Shown here: positions 10,609-21,921 of the stretch, piece after piece
Layout of the letters: the number at the start of each line of letters is the position of its first letter
Numbering within the stretch: the first letter of the stretch is position 1
DNA from: Cantharellus purpuraceus
Taxonomy: Eukaryota > Basidiomycota > Agaricomycetes > Cantharellales > Hydnaceae
Assembly: GCA_025174535.1 (NCBI GenBank)
Contig: JALBUN010000003.1
Location: 1 to 64,000 of the forward strand
Direction: 5' to 3'
DNA length: 64,000 nucleotides
The notes under the pieces: generated by a model
What the model was told of the DNA's origin: nothing
Database searches by the model: none
The model's input: only the letters and a program-made list of their open reading frames with translations
Translations under genes and position numbers: made by a program

Positions 10609-12799
10609 TGCCCCCTCAATTCGCAGAGTCTCTGTTCCTAACTTCTCATGCAGGCACACATGCTTGTGTAACTCCAACCCTTTCATCATGATATCCACAG
10701 GGTTCTCCTTTGATCAAATGTAAGTAAGTGCTGCTTCATTAGATGCCACTTTCTCGCAGATGACATGGTATGCAATGTTGATATGCTTTGTTTGGGCATG
10801 GTAAGTTGAGTCATGTCATAGTGTCATAGCCCCTAGGTTGTCAGAACAAATAGATGTCGGTTGGTTTTGATTGAAGCCAAGTTCTTGGAGTGTGCATCAC
10901 AGCCAGATGAGTTGTTTTGTTCCCTCAGTTAATACTATATATTCAGCTTTGGTTGTTGATAAGGATACCGTCCATTGTTTCTTGGAGCTCCATGCAATAC
11001 ACCCTCCTCCAATCATTGCTGCATATCCTCTGGTTGAAAGTGCATCAGATCAATTAGCAAAGTCTGAATCCACAAAAACCTCAAGCTCCATGCCCATATC
11101 TCTTTTGAAGATGATGCCCACATCACACATTCTCTTGAGATATCTAAGAGCATGTTTGATGGCTGTCCAATGCTCCTGCTTGTATGATATAGTGAACTGA
11201 CTGAGTTGTTGTACAGTGAAGGCAAGGTCAGGCCATGTGCCCAGTGCAGCATACATAAGTGAACCTATCGCTTTAGCATAAGGACATCAATTTTGGGTGA
11301 GTCTATGTTCTGAGGGGGTGTCTTGAGTTTTATGGAGTTACTGAGTGAAGTTGAAACAGTATTTGAATTCTGCATGTGAAACTGTGTGAGTACGATGTCA
11401 ATATATGAGCCTTGTGAGATCTTCAGCATCTCTTCTTTGCAGTCTCATTCAATGCATATTCCAAGTATCTTCCTCATTTCTCCCAAGTCTGTCATCACAA
11501 ACTTCTCATTCAACTGTCCTTTTATCCATGCCATCCCTTCCTTAGAGTCTGCGAACAGTCCAAGATCATCAACGTAGACTGATATGATTTCAATGTTCAA
11601 TCTGACTTGCCTGATATAAACACATTCATTGGCTGAACTCTGGAGGTATTCAAGGTTGAGTAATGTATCCCAAAGTTTCTGGTGCCAAACTCATCCTGCC
11701 TGTTTCAATCCATAGAGTGCCTGATGTAGCTGTAGTACCCATCCTGATTTATTGTCAAACCCTTCTGGCTGTTGCATATAGATTTCCTCTGTCAGCTGTG
11801 AATTCAGGAATGCCCCTTTGACATCCATCATGTGAATCTCCCCATCCCAGTGGTTCACGATCACCAGTAAGAGATGCAGAGAGTTGAATTTAACAACAGG
11901 GGAAGTGATGTCGTAATAGTTTATTCCTGGGTGCTGTGTGAATCCCTGAGCTACAACTCATGCCTTCCCTTTTTCAAACTCTCCATCCAGCATAGTCTTC
12001 ATGGCATAGACCCATTGACACCCAATTGCAACTCTCCCTGGTGGTAGGTCCACAAGCTCCCATGTCCCAATGTCATGGTGTTGATCCATCTCAGTGGTCA
12101 TGGCTAACTCCCAAATCAGTGCATCTGGCCATACTACTGCTTCTGCATAGTTGGACGGTTCCATGATAATTTCATGGCTAATAAATGCACGGTCCATTGG
12201 TTTGGCTCCAGGATTAAGTATCACATAGTTTGGTTTGTTAGGGATGCAGCTACTGCATTGAGGTCCATGGGTAGTTGTTTCAGTGTCAAGAGAATTTGGA
12301 GTAGGCACTGTAGACATTTGTGGGGTTACAGGTTCTGTTTCTTGTTGTGGTTCATCTGCTCCATGTTCCTCATCCACTGGTGCAACTTCTTCAGTCTTTT
12401 CATGCTCATCCAGGGCAGGGAACATCTTTGAGTCTGACTCATCAAAGGTAATGTTATATGAGATTTATACATGCCTGGACTTGATGTTGTAGTACCACCA
12501 AGCTTTGGCATTCTCTGCAATACCAACAAAAAGGTGCACTTCAGGTACCATAACCCAACAGATAGTGCCAAACTCTTCCAATTGTGAGATGTCAGGCTTC
12601 CTCCCAAAGAAGACTTGGAATGGGGTGGTGTTACTACCAAGGGCTCAAGTCAGTAATCAATTTTTGATATAGCAGGCATAGGATATGGCTTCTGGCCACA
12701 ATGTCTTGGGTGGATTCTTGGTGAACAACATAGCATGTGCATGCTTGAGTAGTGTGCAGTTCAGTCGTTCAGCAATTCCATTTTGTGCAGGTGAGTAAG

Positions 12800-13797
12800 T
12801 GTATGGGAACTGGTTTTCCCTGAAAGATCTTGTTTATGGTCCTGAAATTGTATATTTTCACTTTATGGCCTTAAAATATCAGCATATACACACTGCTTTC
12901 TCTTGATTTAGGGTCATTCAAATATTCTCTATTTTTTCATATTTTTTCAGGAATTTCCAGAAATGGGTTCACAAATTTATTGTCCTGCTGGGCAAAGTTT
13001 TGGACCCACATGGACCCACAAAACTTTGCAGATGTCAGCAGCTTCAAAGTCAGCAGAGTCACCTGATCTACTGACTCATTTTCAATCACATGACTCATTT
13101 CAATCTCCAACCCAATCTGATCACCACTGCCAGTAAATCCTCAATATCTTGGCAATCACAGCTCCTCCTGACTCCATTTTTGGTGGAGATTTCAATCTAA
13201 GCTGTGCCTACCCATAGCTGTGCTGATCAGTCCAGGAAACAGGGTATTACCCAAGTTATTTGTGTAATAGTGACTCATGCTATGACTCTTACTATGACTC
13301 AGGCTATAACTCCTGCCATGACTCATAACTATTAATAGGTGAAGGATTAGTCAGCTCCTGTAGATATAGTATATAAGGAGGCCATTTTGCCTCTGAATAA
13401 ATAACCATTTCTACCCCATCATTGGCACATCAGTGTGACTAGAGTGACATACAGTGTCATCCTCTATATCTCAGTAACTGTTGATTGTCCAGTTCAAGGG
13501 TCACTTACAGTTGTGTAACTGTATTCAACTGCACTCAAAGTAGTGATTCCTGCTTTGGGTGTGAGTGTAGTATCTACCTTGCATGACTACAAATCTACAG
13601 GGTGAGATTGTCTGTCAATTGTCCTGCCATTAGTGTTCTTGTTTAAGTAACTAGTGTGTACTGCCTTTGCAGAGCATTAGAAGCTTGAACTCATGTGAAG
13701 CAGTTGCTAGACTACTTCACACATTGCTGTTACCTGCTTCAGAGTGTCACTGGTTGGACAGTTAGATTCATCCACCTACTTCCTCTAGCCTCAAACA
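12800..13797 (+). mobile_element. Solo LTR-A (998 bp, internally deleted) with target duplication GTAAG
   Basis: Begins TGTATGGGAACTGG and ends TCAAACA. GTAAG is duplicated at 12795-12799 and 13798-13802. It lacks most of the TGACTCA array and about 0.2 kb of the 3' region seen in the full-length copies. It interrupts the integrase region of copia 2, and the integrase frame is continuous once the insert and one duplicate are removed. It is inserted antisense to its host. Confidence 0.93.
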
Positions 13798-15576
13798 GTA
13801 AGGTGCTGTGGTTTCCATAATGATGCCATTCTTACCAGAGAAGTCTTTGAAGAGTTTGTTTGTATATTCTCCACCATTGTCAGATCAAATGCATTTGACC
13901 TTATTGCCAGTTTGGGTCTCAAGGAATCCCTTGAATGTTTTGAAGTGCTTCAGCACTTTGTCCTTCATGTTGCCAAAATAAACTGCTGAGTATTGGAACT
14001 TAGCATCAGTATATGAGTAGAAATACTTTTTGTGTGCTGGTCCTTCAACCTGTGCTGGTCCCATACATCTGATACCACAAGATCGCCCATTTGTTCTGCT
14101 TTTTTAGTTGCTTGTTGTGGAAATGGCTCAATGTGTTGTTTGCTTTGCACACATGCTGTGCATTGAGTCAGTGCTTGTGACTCATTGACATCTAAGCCCA
14201 TGACTAGATTGTTGGTTCTTGAGGGTCTTAATGGTTAACATGTCCAAGGATACAGTGCCATTTATCCCAGGTACACCCATGTGTTATGGCTATGAAGTCC
14301 TGCTTCTGACTGGTCTTCTTGACATGTACCCTCATTTGATACATATCTCCAACTTTCCATCCCATGCCAAAGATCATCCCTGACTTCCCCTTAAATTGTA
14401 CACCAGCTGGAGTGAAGAGCGCTGAATGTTCATTACCAGTAAGCCGTCCTATACTGATGAGGCTGTTTCGGGCTTCAGGTGCATGTTTGATGTCCCTGAG
14501 TGTAGTGGAGTAGACTTTTTCACCGACCTTGAACTCTAATGTGACTGAGCCTCATCCTTTTGTCTTTAGTGATGTGCCAGGTGCAATTCCTGTGATTTCT
14601 GAAGGCTCCTCAAAGTAGGTAATGAAGTCCTGCTTATTTTGTGCTATGTGTGTTGAGGCTGCAGTATCAACAAGCCAGTTGGTCATTGAGATTGAGGTTA
14701 ACACAGTATTAGTCATGAATGCAAAGTCAGATTGCTCAGCTTTCTTAGCTGTGTCTCTAGTTTTGAACCATTTGGGTACCTGGCCTTCTTTGCTGCCCCC
14801 TTTTGCCTAACAATCCACAACATAGTGTCCTTTCTTGCCACAGTTGTGGCATGTGCCCTTTGTGGCTCCTGGCCTTTCACTGGCTTTGAGCACTGTTTGT
14901 CAGGCTGCTCCAGCTTGCCATGCCTGATCCTCATCTAGGATCCTAGATATAAGCATGTTTGATGATATGGCTACTCTGCCAGCATTGACTGCTGTGATGA
15001 AGGTTGACCAAGAATCTGGGAGTGATGTGAGCAATGTGTTTGCAAAGTCTGAGTCAGTGATTGATTGTCCTTGTGCACTCAGTTCTTGTCAAAGACCTCA
15101 AAGTTTGCATATGTGCTCATCCATACTGGTGCCATCTTCTGCAAATGTCCTGAAAAACTCTTGGTGTAGGTTGACAACACTGACTGCTCCCCTAGACTCA
15201 AATATATCCTGTAGTCTGGTCCAGATTTCATGTCCAGGCATTGCATCATCAATATAAACTTGGTGCTCATCAGATATGTGTAGAAAGATCTCCTTCCTAG
15301 TCTTCTTGTCCTTCTTAACCCACTCTGCAATTGCCTGTCTCTCTGTCACCTGGACATTGGTGATGTTGGCTAGGCTTGGTTTTGTTTCATTGCCATTAGC
15401 TATGTCCCATAGGTCTAGATCATCCAGGATCATCATGAGTCTCCACCTCCATGCAGTGTAGTTATCTCCATTGAGCAGGTCGATCTTGAAGGTGCTGTTG
15501 GTGTTTGACATTGTAGGCAATTGTTACAGGTAGTTCTCTTTTAGATGTAGAAGTGTGATATGATTAGGTATGGCTG

Positions 15577-15588
15577 GGGCCCATAACC
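15577..15588 (-). promoter_or_regulatory. Primer-binding site of copia 2 (half-tRNA-iMet type)
   Basis: The minus strand reads GGTTATGGGCCC directly after the 5' LTR. It is complementary to GGGCCCATAACC, which resembles the anticodon stem-loop of initiator methionine tRNA (CAT anticodon inside). Drosophila copia and yeast Ty5 are established cases of priming from the internal half of tRNA-iMet rather than its 3' end. The third copia element has GATTATGGGCCC in the same position. Confidence 0.7.
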
Positions 15589-15861
15589 TGTCGATTGAAA
15601 GGTCAAGAAGTTATTTTTTTTCATAGCTACTACCGTTCCCTTTTATACAGGAAGAACATATTCAAAATCTACCTATTGTGCAGTCTATAACTATTGTCTG
15701 ACACAATACATTGTTCAGATCACGTGACTGCCTGCGTCAGCATCCTATTGTGGAGACTATGAGAATTGTGTGTCATTGTCCTGAATATTACCATTGTAGT
15801 CTTCATCCATCTCATTGTCCATTGCCTCTGTGTCGTCACCGCTCATACAATTTGCCCAACA
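15589..15861 (-). mobile_element. 5' LTR of copia 2 (273 bp)
   Basis: Pairs with 10333-10608. The right flank CATTC (15862-15866) completes the 5-bp target duplication. The interrupted host module reads through naturally when the element and one duplicate are removed, as seen by comparison with 20820-20870. With both LTRs, polypurine tract, primer site and duplication, 10333-15861 is the only structurally complete retrotransposon in the window. Confidence 0.95.
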
Positions 15862-16432
15862 CATTCAATCCATGATATATACTGAGCGAGTCTTTATGCT
15901 TGCCTCGGAGAGCAGGGAACCATTCTGGATCACACACGCACCCACTCAAGCGCCAAAGAGTTGATGTCACCATCGTCATCTGCTTTCCGATGGTTAGAGT
16001 CTTGGTAGTTGTCAGAGGTAGGGGACCTGTAATGGAGGGCTAAAGGTGTGCCGATAGTGCGTTCCATATCGATGTGTGTGAGACGCCGACTGGCTGCTAG
16101 GTTGCTATGAGGCTGGCCATAAGTCATCATTCTTTCAGCCGTCTCCTATCCCACAGTCTACTTGATCTACCCCCACCTCAGTCATCCTTATCAGCATTCC
16201 ACCTCCCCTTCTCTACCACCGATTCCTCCGTCCACCTTCCAGGGCGTGATGTCCAAGACGCTTCGACCACCCCTGCCATTCAGCGCCATCCATGATCAGG
16301 CGGGTCTGCGGACGATCGGTCATGATTCTGATCTTGACAGATGTGCTAGGCTGGATCTTCGACTTTACGGAGGCTGGTCACGATGAAAAATCCCTTTTGC
16401 AGATATAGTTCCCATGACCAGGCAGAACGCGA
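15862..16432 (-). repeat. Unidentified co-duplicated module (copy 1 continued), minus orientation
   Basis: Continuation of the module interrupted at 10332. It includes the conserved block around 15930-16100 whose frames contain HYRSPTSDN and, in another frame, SLALEWV with a GTGCGTG donor-like continuation. The block around 16110-16380 matches 17210-17470 and 1-634. No continuous frame spans it and no known domain is recognised. Confidence 0.5.
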
Positions 16433-16925
16433 TCATATCTGGATTTCAGCTGCCTGTGGCCGGAACTGGATTTCTTCAAGCTCAATATCATCGTCTGTGG
16501 TCTCTGCCGGCATATCCGACTCTGCGGACTCGACCGCTTCCCGCGATACAACACACTCAGCAACGGGGGAATCCCCAAACTCTGCCATCACAGCATCGTG
16601 AATACTTCGAGTAGCTGCATGGAAATTCCCAAGGAAGGTAGTAGGGATGCTCCGGGAGGTGGTGCTGTTGGGGTGCGCGTTTCTCCTCTAATGGTCGAGG
16701 TGGAAACGGCAGATGATGATTACTGACAAGCTGCATATATTTAGTAGAAGTCTGAAATTGCGTATTCCGACTCACCTGTTCTGCATAGATCCAAGCACAG
16801 GTGAAAGTGTAGGCTAAAGAACAATTCGGGGTGGCACCGCAGCAGATACCAATGTGTGACGTACTCTCAAGCTCTAATGCATCCGGTTAACGATGGCATA
16901 GATAATCATGCATCGACATACCTCC
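16433..16925 (-). pseudogene. C-terminal remnant of a DUF6533-like membrane protein gene
   Basis: Contains only the last two exons. Exon 8 at 16433-16722 encodes the conserved tail (HDAVMAEFGDSPV, then LEEIQFRPQAAE), with an altered C-terminus and an internal stop near its start. Exon 7 (TFTCAW core) lies near 16785-16815. Upstream the homology breaks off near 16925, with none of the transmembrane exons present. It sits tandem with copy A in the same orientation, so it looks like a partly deleted tandem copy. Confidence 0.75.
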
Positions 16926-18024
16926 CAGTTCTGCCATTTGCTGGCAATTGCCACATTGGCAAAAATGGACGGCCGAATGGCCGAGTTCAGCCAACAACAC
17001 TATCTACAACTGAGACTGAGATAGTCAGATCTCAACAACACGCACCCACTCAAGTGCCGAAGGGTTGGTGTTACGTAGTCTGGTTTCCGATGGTTAGAGT
17101 CTTGGTAGTTTTTGGAGGTCGGGGACCTGTAATGAATCGCCAAAGGTGTGACGATAGTGCATTCCATATCGATGTGTATGGGAGGTGACGAGTGGCAGCT
17201 AGGTTGCTATGAGGCTAGCTATAAGTCATCAGTCTTTCAGCCGTCTCCTATCTCACAGTCTATTTAATATAATCCCACCTCAAAGCCATCCTTATCAGCA
17301 TTCTACCTCCCCTTTGCCACTCCCGCTTCCTCCGTCCACCTTCCATGGCATAATGATGTGCAAGACGATTCGCTCACCCCTTCCATTCAGAGCCACAGCG
17401 GATCTGCGAGCGAGTGGTCATGTTATTGATCCTGACAGCTGCTACGCTGCATCTTCGACTTTACGGAGGCCGGTCACCACGAAAAATCCCTTTGCAGGTA
17501 TAGTTCCCATGACCAGGAAGAACGCGATCATATCTGGATATTTGAGTGATGAGAAGGTGATAGTGAAGTAGTAAATCCACTAATACATGCGCACCAGAAT
17601 CCCACACCTCCTTCACCATCGTTCTCCTCCTGTTTCCCAGGTAGCTAAGCATGGACAGCCCCACCGTACATCAATCCAGATCTAACATGCAGGACATACA
17701 GTCCTACAGGGGAACAGCTTTGACATATAACCGATGCAGGAGACGACGCGTGATCATCTCATCCATCTGACGGCAATGGCAGTATTCTAAACATATCGTG
17801 AATTGCATGAAATTTGATCGGGCCTGTCCAATACAAAAGCAATTACACCGCATACATATTGAAACATCAAGTGATTTCTGAGACAGTGATTAATGTGAAT
17901 GAATATTCAAACGCCCCCACACTCGGCCCTCCAAGTGACAGGATAATAGTGTGAAACGATCGTTTACTGTAAATTCGTCCTATCAGCCAGCACCAACCGG
18001 ACATGACGGACAAATGGTCCGCCA
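16926..18024 (-). repeat. Unidentified co-duplicated module (copy 2), minus orientation
   Basis: Second copy of the module, between the remnant and gene copy A. It keeps the block at 17040-17200, the block starting MLSYLGNRRR on the minus strand (about 17600-17650), and the conserved non-coding stretch 17760-17960 that precedes each gene 3' end. The portion seen at 9193-10332 is missing here, so this copy is shorter. The short frames are not conserved end to end. Confidence 0.5.
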
Positions 18025-19699
18025 CTACGCCTCCAAAGCCTGTGGCCGGAACTGGATTTCTTCGAGCTCAGTATCATTTTCTGTCGTCTCTGCCGGCATG
18101 TCCGACTCTGCGGACTCGACCACTTCCCGAGATACAACACCCTCATCGACGGGCGAATCCCCAAACTCTGCCATTACAGCGTCGTGAATACCTTGCGTGG
18201 CCGCATGGAAACTCCCAAGGGAGATGGTAGGGGTTCTTCTGGAGGTGGTACTATTGGGGTGCGCGTGTCTCCTTTGGAGGTCGAGGTGGAAACGGCAGAT
18301 GATGATTACTGACAAGCTGAATATATTTAGTAGAAGTCTGAAATTCCGTATTCCGCTCACCTGTTCTGAATATGTCCAAGCACAAGTGAAAGTGTAGGCT
18401 AAAGAACAAGTTGGAGCAGTACAGCAGCAGATAATGTGTGACATACTCTCAAGATCTGGTGCATCCGGTTAACGATAACATAGAGATTCATACATTGACA
18501 TACCAATGGCATGATCGTGTTAGAAAGAGTGAGAGTCAATACAAATCTGATAATAATCAATTCTGTATTCGTTTGCGGTGATAGAGCATGAAGTACCCAA
18601 ATCTCATCAGACCTGATATTCATGTCTATCTGTGAGAGTTCTACTGTAATGGAAACAATGGCTTACATTGCTGGGCCAGTAGATGTGTCAGCGATAGCTT
18701 TCTCCATGCTGATCGTTGATAAACTCTCCACGTTCCGAGTGTGCCGGCAAGTGTCACAGCAACCACTACTGTGTCAAACAATATGATTGTGATCGAGTCG
18801 ACCTCATTTACTAAAAGAAGGGGATCAACCATGTCATAATAAATATCGCTTTCACGGGTCTTACGTCTGCTGAATCATTGAGCACAGTTCATTTCAGACA
18901 ATGCTGTGCTTACATGTAGTGTGTGTGGATTTGTGCACTGGTGACATCACACCTATCCAAGATTGCTATTGCCTATAATGGGTGTCAGTCATTCCTGTCC
19001 ACATACATGCAGATATGTACACAGACCAGACGCGATGTGATGGCGCAACCTGCGAGAACTCCGAGAACTCCCAATACCTCCCTCTTGCGATCGGTAATCG
19101 CATATGCCCGCGCCAGTAGAAGCCCTGTATAATTAGTGTCTTCAATGATCCAGTGCTGCAAAGGGAATATCATATCACCTTGAATACCGACGAGTGGGAG
19201 GAACAAAAGTGCATCCACAAAGTGAAGAATCCCATCACATGTTCTAATATGTATGAATTTCTGAGCTACAAATGTTGCTCTTCAACTTACTACGCCATGA
19301 ATCATGTGTCATCGATGTGCATGAATGCAAGTAACAGGAACAGACCTGAAGTGATGTGAAATTGATAAATACCCTAAATGTGTCTAGCGAGAAAAACAGT
19401 AGCACGGAGTATCGCCCCAGAAAATACAGGGCTGTCCCCAGTTTAAACGATTTGTTCCAGATATAGTGAATCTCATGAGAGATTGTCAGAAAGGTGTCAT
19501 AGGAAAGGAGAGCTGGTTGGGGCGGAAAGCCGTTAGCTAGGTTGCGCACACGAGTTCGGCTCACCGAGGGCAACCATCGAGGCGTATTTGACAGCCATTC
19601 TGATACAATATAATCAACCAAATAACTGCGTATATAGTGAGCGGCAACGCACTTATCTGACGCTGCTTGAATTGCCGTCTGTTCTGTCTGAGATCCCAT
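18025..19699 (-). CDS. DUF6533-like seven-helix membrane protein, copy A
   Basis: Multi-exon gene read on the minus strand from ATG 19699 to the stop at 18025. The N-terminus has a Gln/Ala-rich start, then a core exon ending at 19346 with the DUF6533 signature (ALLSYDTFLTISHE, YIWN, LGTALYFLGRY). Further exons are at about 19179-19260 (ending FLPLVGIQ), 19027-19124 (LLARAYAITDRK), 18667-18810 (FDTVVVAVTLAGTLGTW), one containing LHALSPQTN, one with TFTCAWTYSEQ, and a last exon from about 18305 with the tail HDAVMAEFGDSPV to LEEIQFRPQ. Donors and acceptors are GT...AG; introns are mostly 45-95 bases, but one region of about 215 bases (18811-19026) may hide a small extra exon. Several exons are strongly hydrophobic, as expected for this membrane family, whose function is unknown. 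No stop or frameshift was found in the listed exons. The exact exon count is not certain. Confidence 0.72.
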
Positions 19700-19860
19700 T
19701 TCAATGGACCAATAAAGGGAGATATACCAAGTGGACTAGACTGTGCCAGTATGCGATGTGTTGAACGCTACAAGAGGTCCATATATATACTGAAATACAG
19801 AAGTGCCATTTGTGTATGTAACAGCAACGAACAGCTAGGTGTACAGCCATAAGGCTGAAA
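19700..19860 (-). promoter_or_regulatory. Promoter region of DUF6533-like copy A
   Basis: On the minus strand a TATA-like stretch (CAGTATATATATGG, about 19780-19794) lies about 85 bases upstream of the ATG. The same element is found upstream of copies B, C, D and E, and in the orphan fragment 25846-25976. Conservation of this block among copies supports a shared promoter. Confidence 0.55.
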
Positions 19861-21921
19861 ATAATTCGACCTCATGGCCTGTGATGTTTCGTGAGAAGGC
19901 TTGGCACATGTGGCACATCAACTTCATTCTACGCAAGTATCGCATTGAATGGAACTGTTTCCATCCCCTGATCTAAGTTGTTAGGCCGAAGACTCGCAAA
20001 CATAATATTCTTATCAATAGCAACCGGGGGAAAACTAGCAGATTTGTGTACAGAATACGGACTGATGTTTCAAAGATGAGAGCTGATTCCTTGGCTGTAG
20101 TTAGGTTCTTTCACACTGTTGACAACAGCATGTGTATCTATGAAATTTGAAGGCTGATTCAGTATACGTGGCATTTCAGATATTGGGGAACATACGAAGG
20201 GAGCTATCATGGACGCTGCTACATAAGACTTGCGACAGGTGGAGACCTAATCTTTTATCAGTTTCAGTGTCTATACACAGAGTACACGTGGTCACCTACT
20301 CATTCACTATGCCTCTGATCACTCGTCATGAATGAGGCAGTTAAGCAATAAAGGATCATCACGGAGAGACGACATAGAAACAGTGGCTGTATCAGGGCAC
20401 GCGCGAGGGTTGCCGAGCTCAGATGCGATCCCTTAGCTCCTAGTAACGGTCTTCGGCGTTCGTGTTGGTGTCAAATGCCTTTATATTGAACGTTCTGGAT
20501 CTCGTGATATATCAACAGAAGCATGGCATATTCGCAAGACGATTCATGGGAGCGACAGGGGCTGGGGGCGTAGCTTGGTTCAGATTATCTGGATGGCTGG
20601 CATATAGCTCATGACGAGTACAGTGGCCACTAAGTGTGTTTGTGAACTCACAGAGAACCGTTACACCCCCATGCGATACCTTTTTCACCAAACTCACCGT
20701 TGACGGGAACTCCACGTGAAACGTGGCCGCCCCAGAATTGATCAGATCACCAGCTGAATAAGCAAGAAAGCTGGATGTTACCACTGGCGAGTCCTCTGCC
20801 TTTTGGCTGTGTGCGTATTATTGTGAGTTTACCATTCCCATTCAATACTGATATATACTAAGCGAGTCGTCATGCTTGTCTTAGAGAGCGAGGAACCGCT
20901 CTGATCACGCACCCACCCACTCAAGCGCCGAGGAGTTGGTGTCGTCGTCGTCGTCGATTTTGCAATGGTTAGAATGTGCGGCGGTCGTCGGAAGTGGAGG
21001 ACCTGTAATGGTATTCCAAAAGTATGATGAAAGTGCGTTCCATATCGATATGTATGACAAGTGCCGAACGGCTTCAAGGTTGTTATGAGGCAGGCTGTAA
21101 GTCAGCATTCTTGCATCCATCACACGCAACTGCGATCCCACATCCCCTCCAATCTAATCTGACCTCCATACCATCCTCATCAGCATTCCGTCTCCCCGTT
21201 TCCAGCACCGCTTCCTCCGTCTACCTTCCTTCGCCTCACCCCGGCGGAATGAGGTGCGAGACGCTTTGACCATCCCTTTCACTGAGAGATCCAGCAGGTC
21301 TGAGGGAGAACGGTCATCTTCTTCATCCTGGCCAATGTTAGGCTGCGTCTTTAAATTTACGGAGACCGGCCACGACGAAAAACCCCTTTCCAGATATGTT
21401 TCCGTGACCTAGAACGAGATCGTGTCTGGATGTGTGAGTGAAGAGACAGTGATAATGAAGCGCCATGCTCACTAATACGTACACACCAGAATCCCACATC
21501 CCCTTCACCATCGCCCTGCTCCGATAGCTAAGCATGGAAAGCCCCACCGTACCTCAACCCAGATCTAACATGCAGGACACGCAGTCCGACAGGGGAAACG
21601 ACGTTGAAATACAACCGATGCAGGAGACGGCCCGCGATCGTCTCATCCATCTGACGACAATTGCAGCATTCTTCGGGTACCTTTTGTAAACAGATCGAGA
21701 ATATTATGAAATTCTATCGGGCCTGTCCAATAGAAAAACAATTACACCGCATACATATTGAAACATCAAGTGATTTCTGAGACAGTGATTAATGTGAATG
21801 AATATTCAAACGCCCCCACACGGCCCTCCAAGTGACAGGATAATAGTGTGAAACGATCGTTTACTGTAAATTCGTCCTATCAGCCAGCACCAACCGAACA
21901 TGACGGACAAATGGTCCGCCA
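19861..21921 (-). repeat. Unidentified co-duplicated module (copy 3), minus orientation
   Basis: Most complete minus-strand copy, between genes A and B. In minus-strand order it has a block starting MLSYRSRAMVKGMW (about 21485-21535), a block ending TNSSALEWV with a GTGGGTGCGTG donor-like sequence (about 20920-21080), a block with GDLINSGAATFHVEFPS (about 20700-20760), and a block with LYASHPDNLNQA (about 20570-20620). These look like short exons separated by GT-AG introns, but I could not join them into one unbroken frame. No known family recognised. Confidence 0.5.

Larger units (their letters stand above)
10609..15588 (-). pseudogene. Ty1/copia retrotransposon 2, gag-pol, full length but decayed
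   Basis: Reads on the minus strand from gag ATG at 15511. The N-terminal Gag region (LLNGDNYTAWRWRL) is followed by a UBN2-like Gag core to 15098, a CCHC knuckle region and a protease-like WLVDTAASTHI near 14680. Next come the GAG-pre-integrase segment (about 14200), integrase with the SPAQNG motif split near 12795 by an LTR-A insertion, and RT (GTWELVDLPP near 12070, YVDDLGLFA near 11570). RNase H follows with DSDFAN near 11055 and KHINIAYHV near 10775. In-frame TGA stops at 14552-14554, 11958-11960, 11691-11693, 11445-11447, 11050-11052 and 10897-10899 mostly replace Arg codons of the sister element. Frameshifts are also present. Same lineage as copia 1, but retaining both LTRs. Confidence 0.93.
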
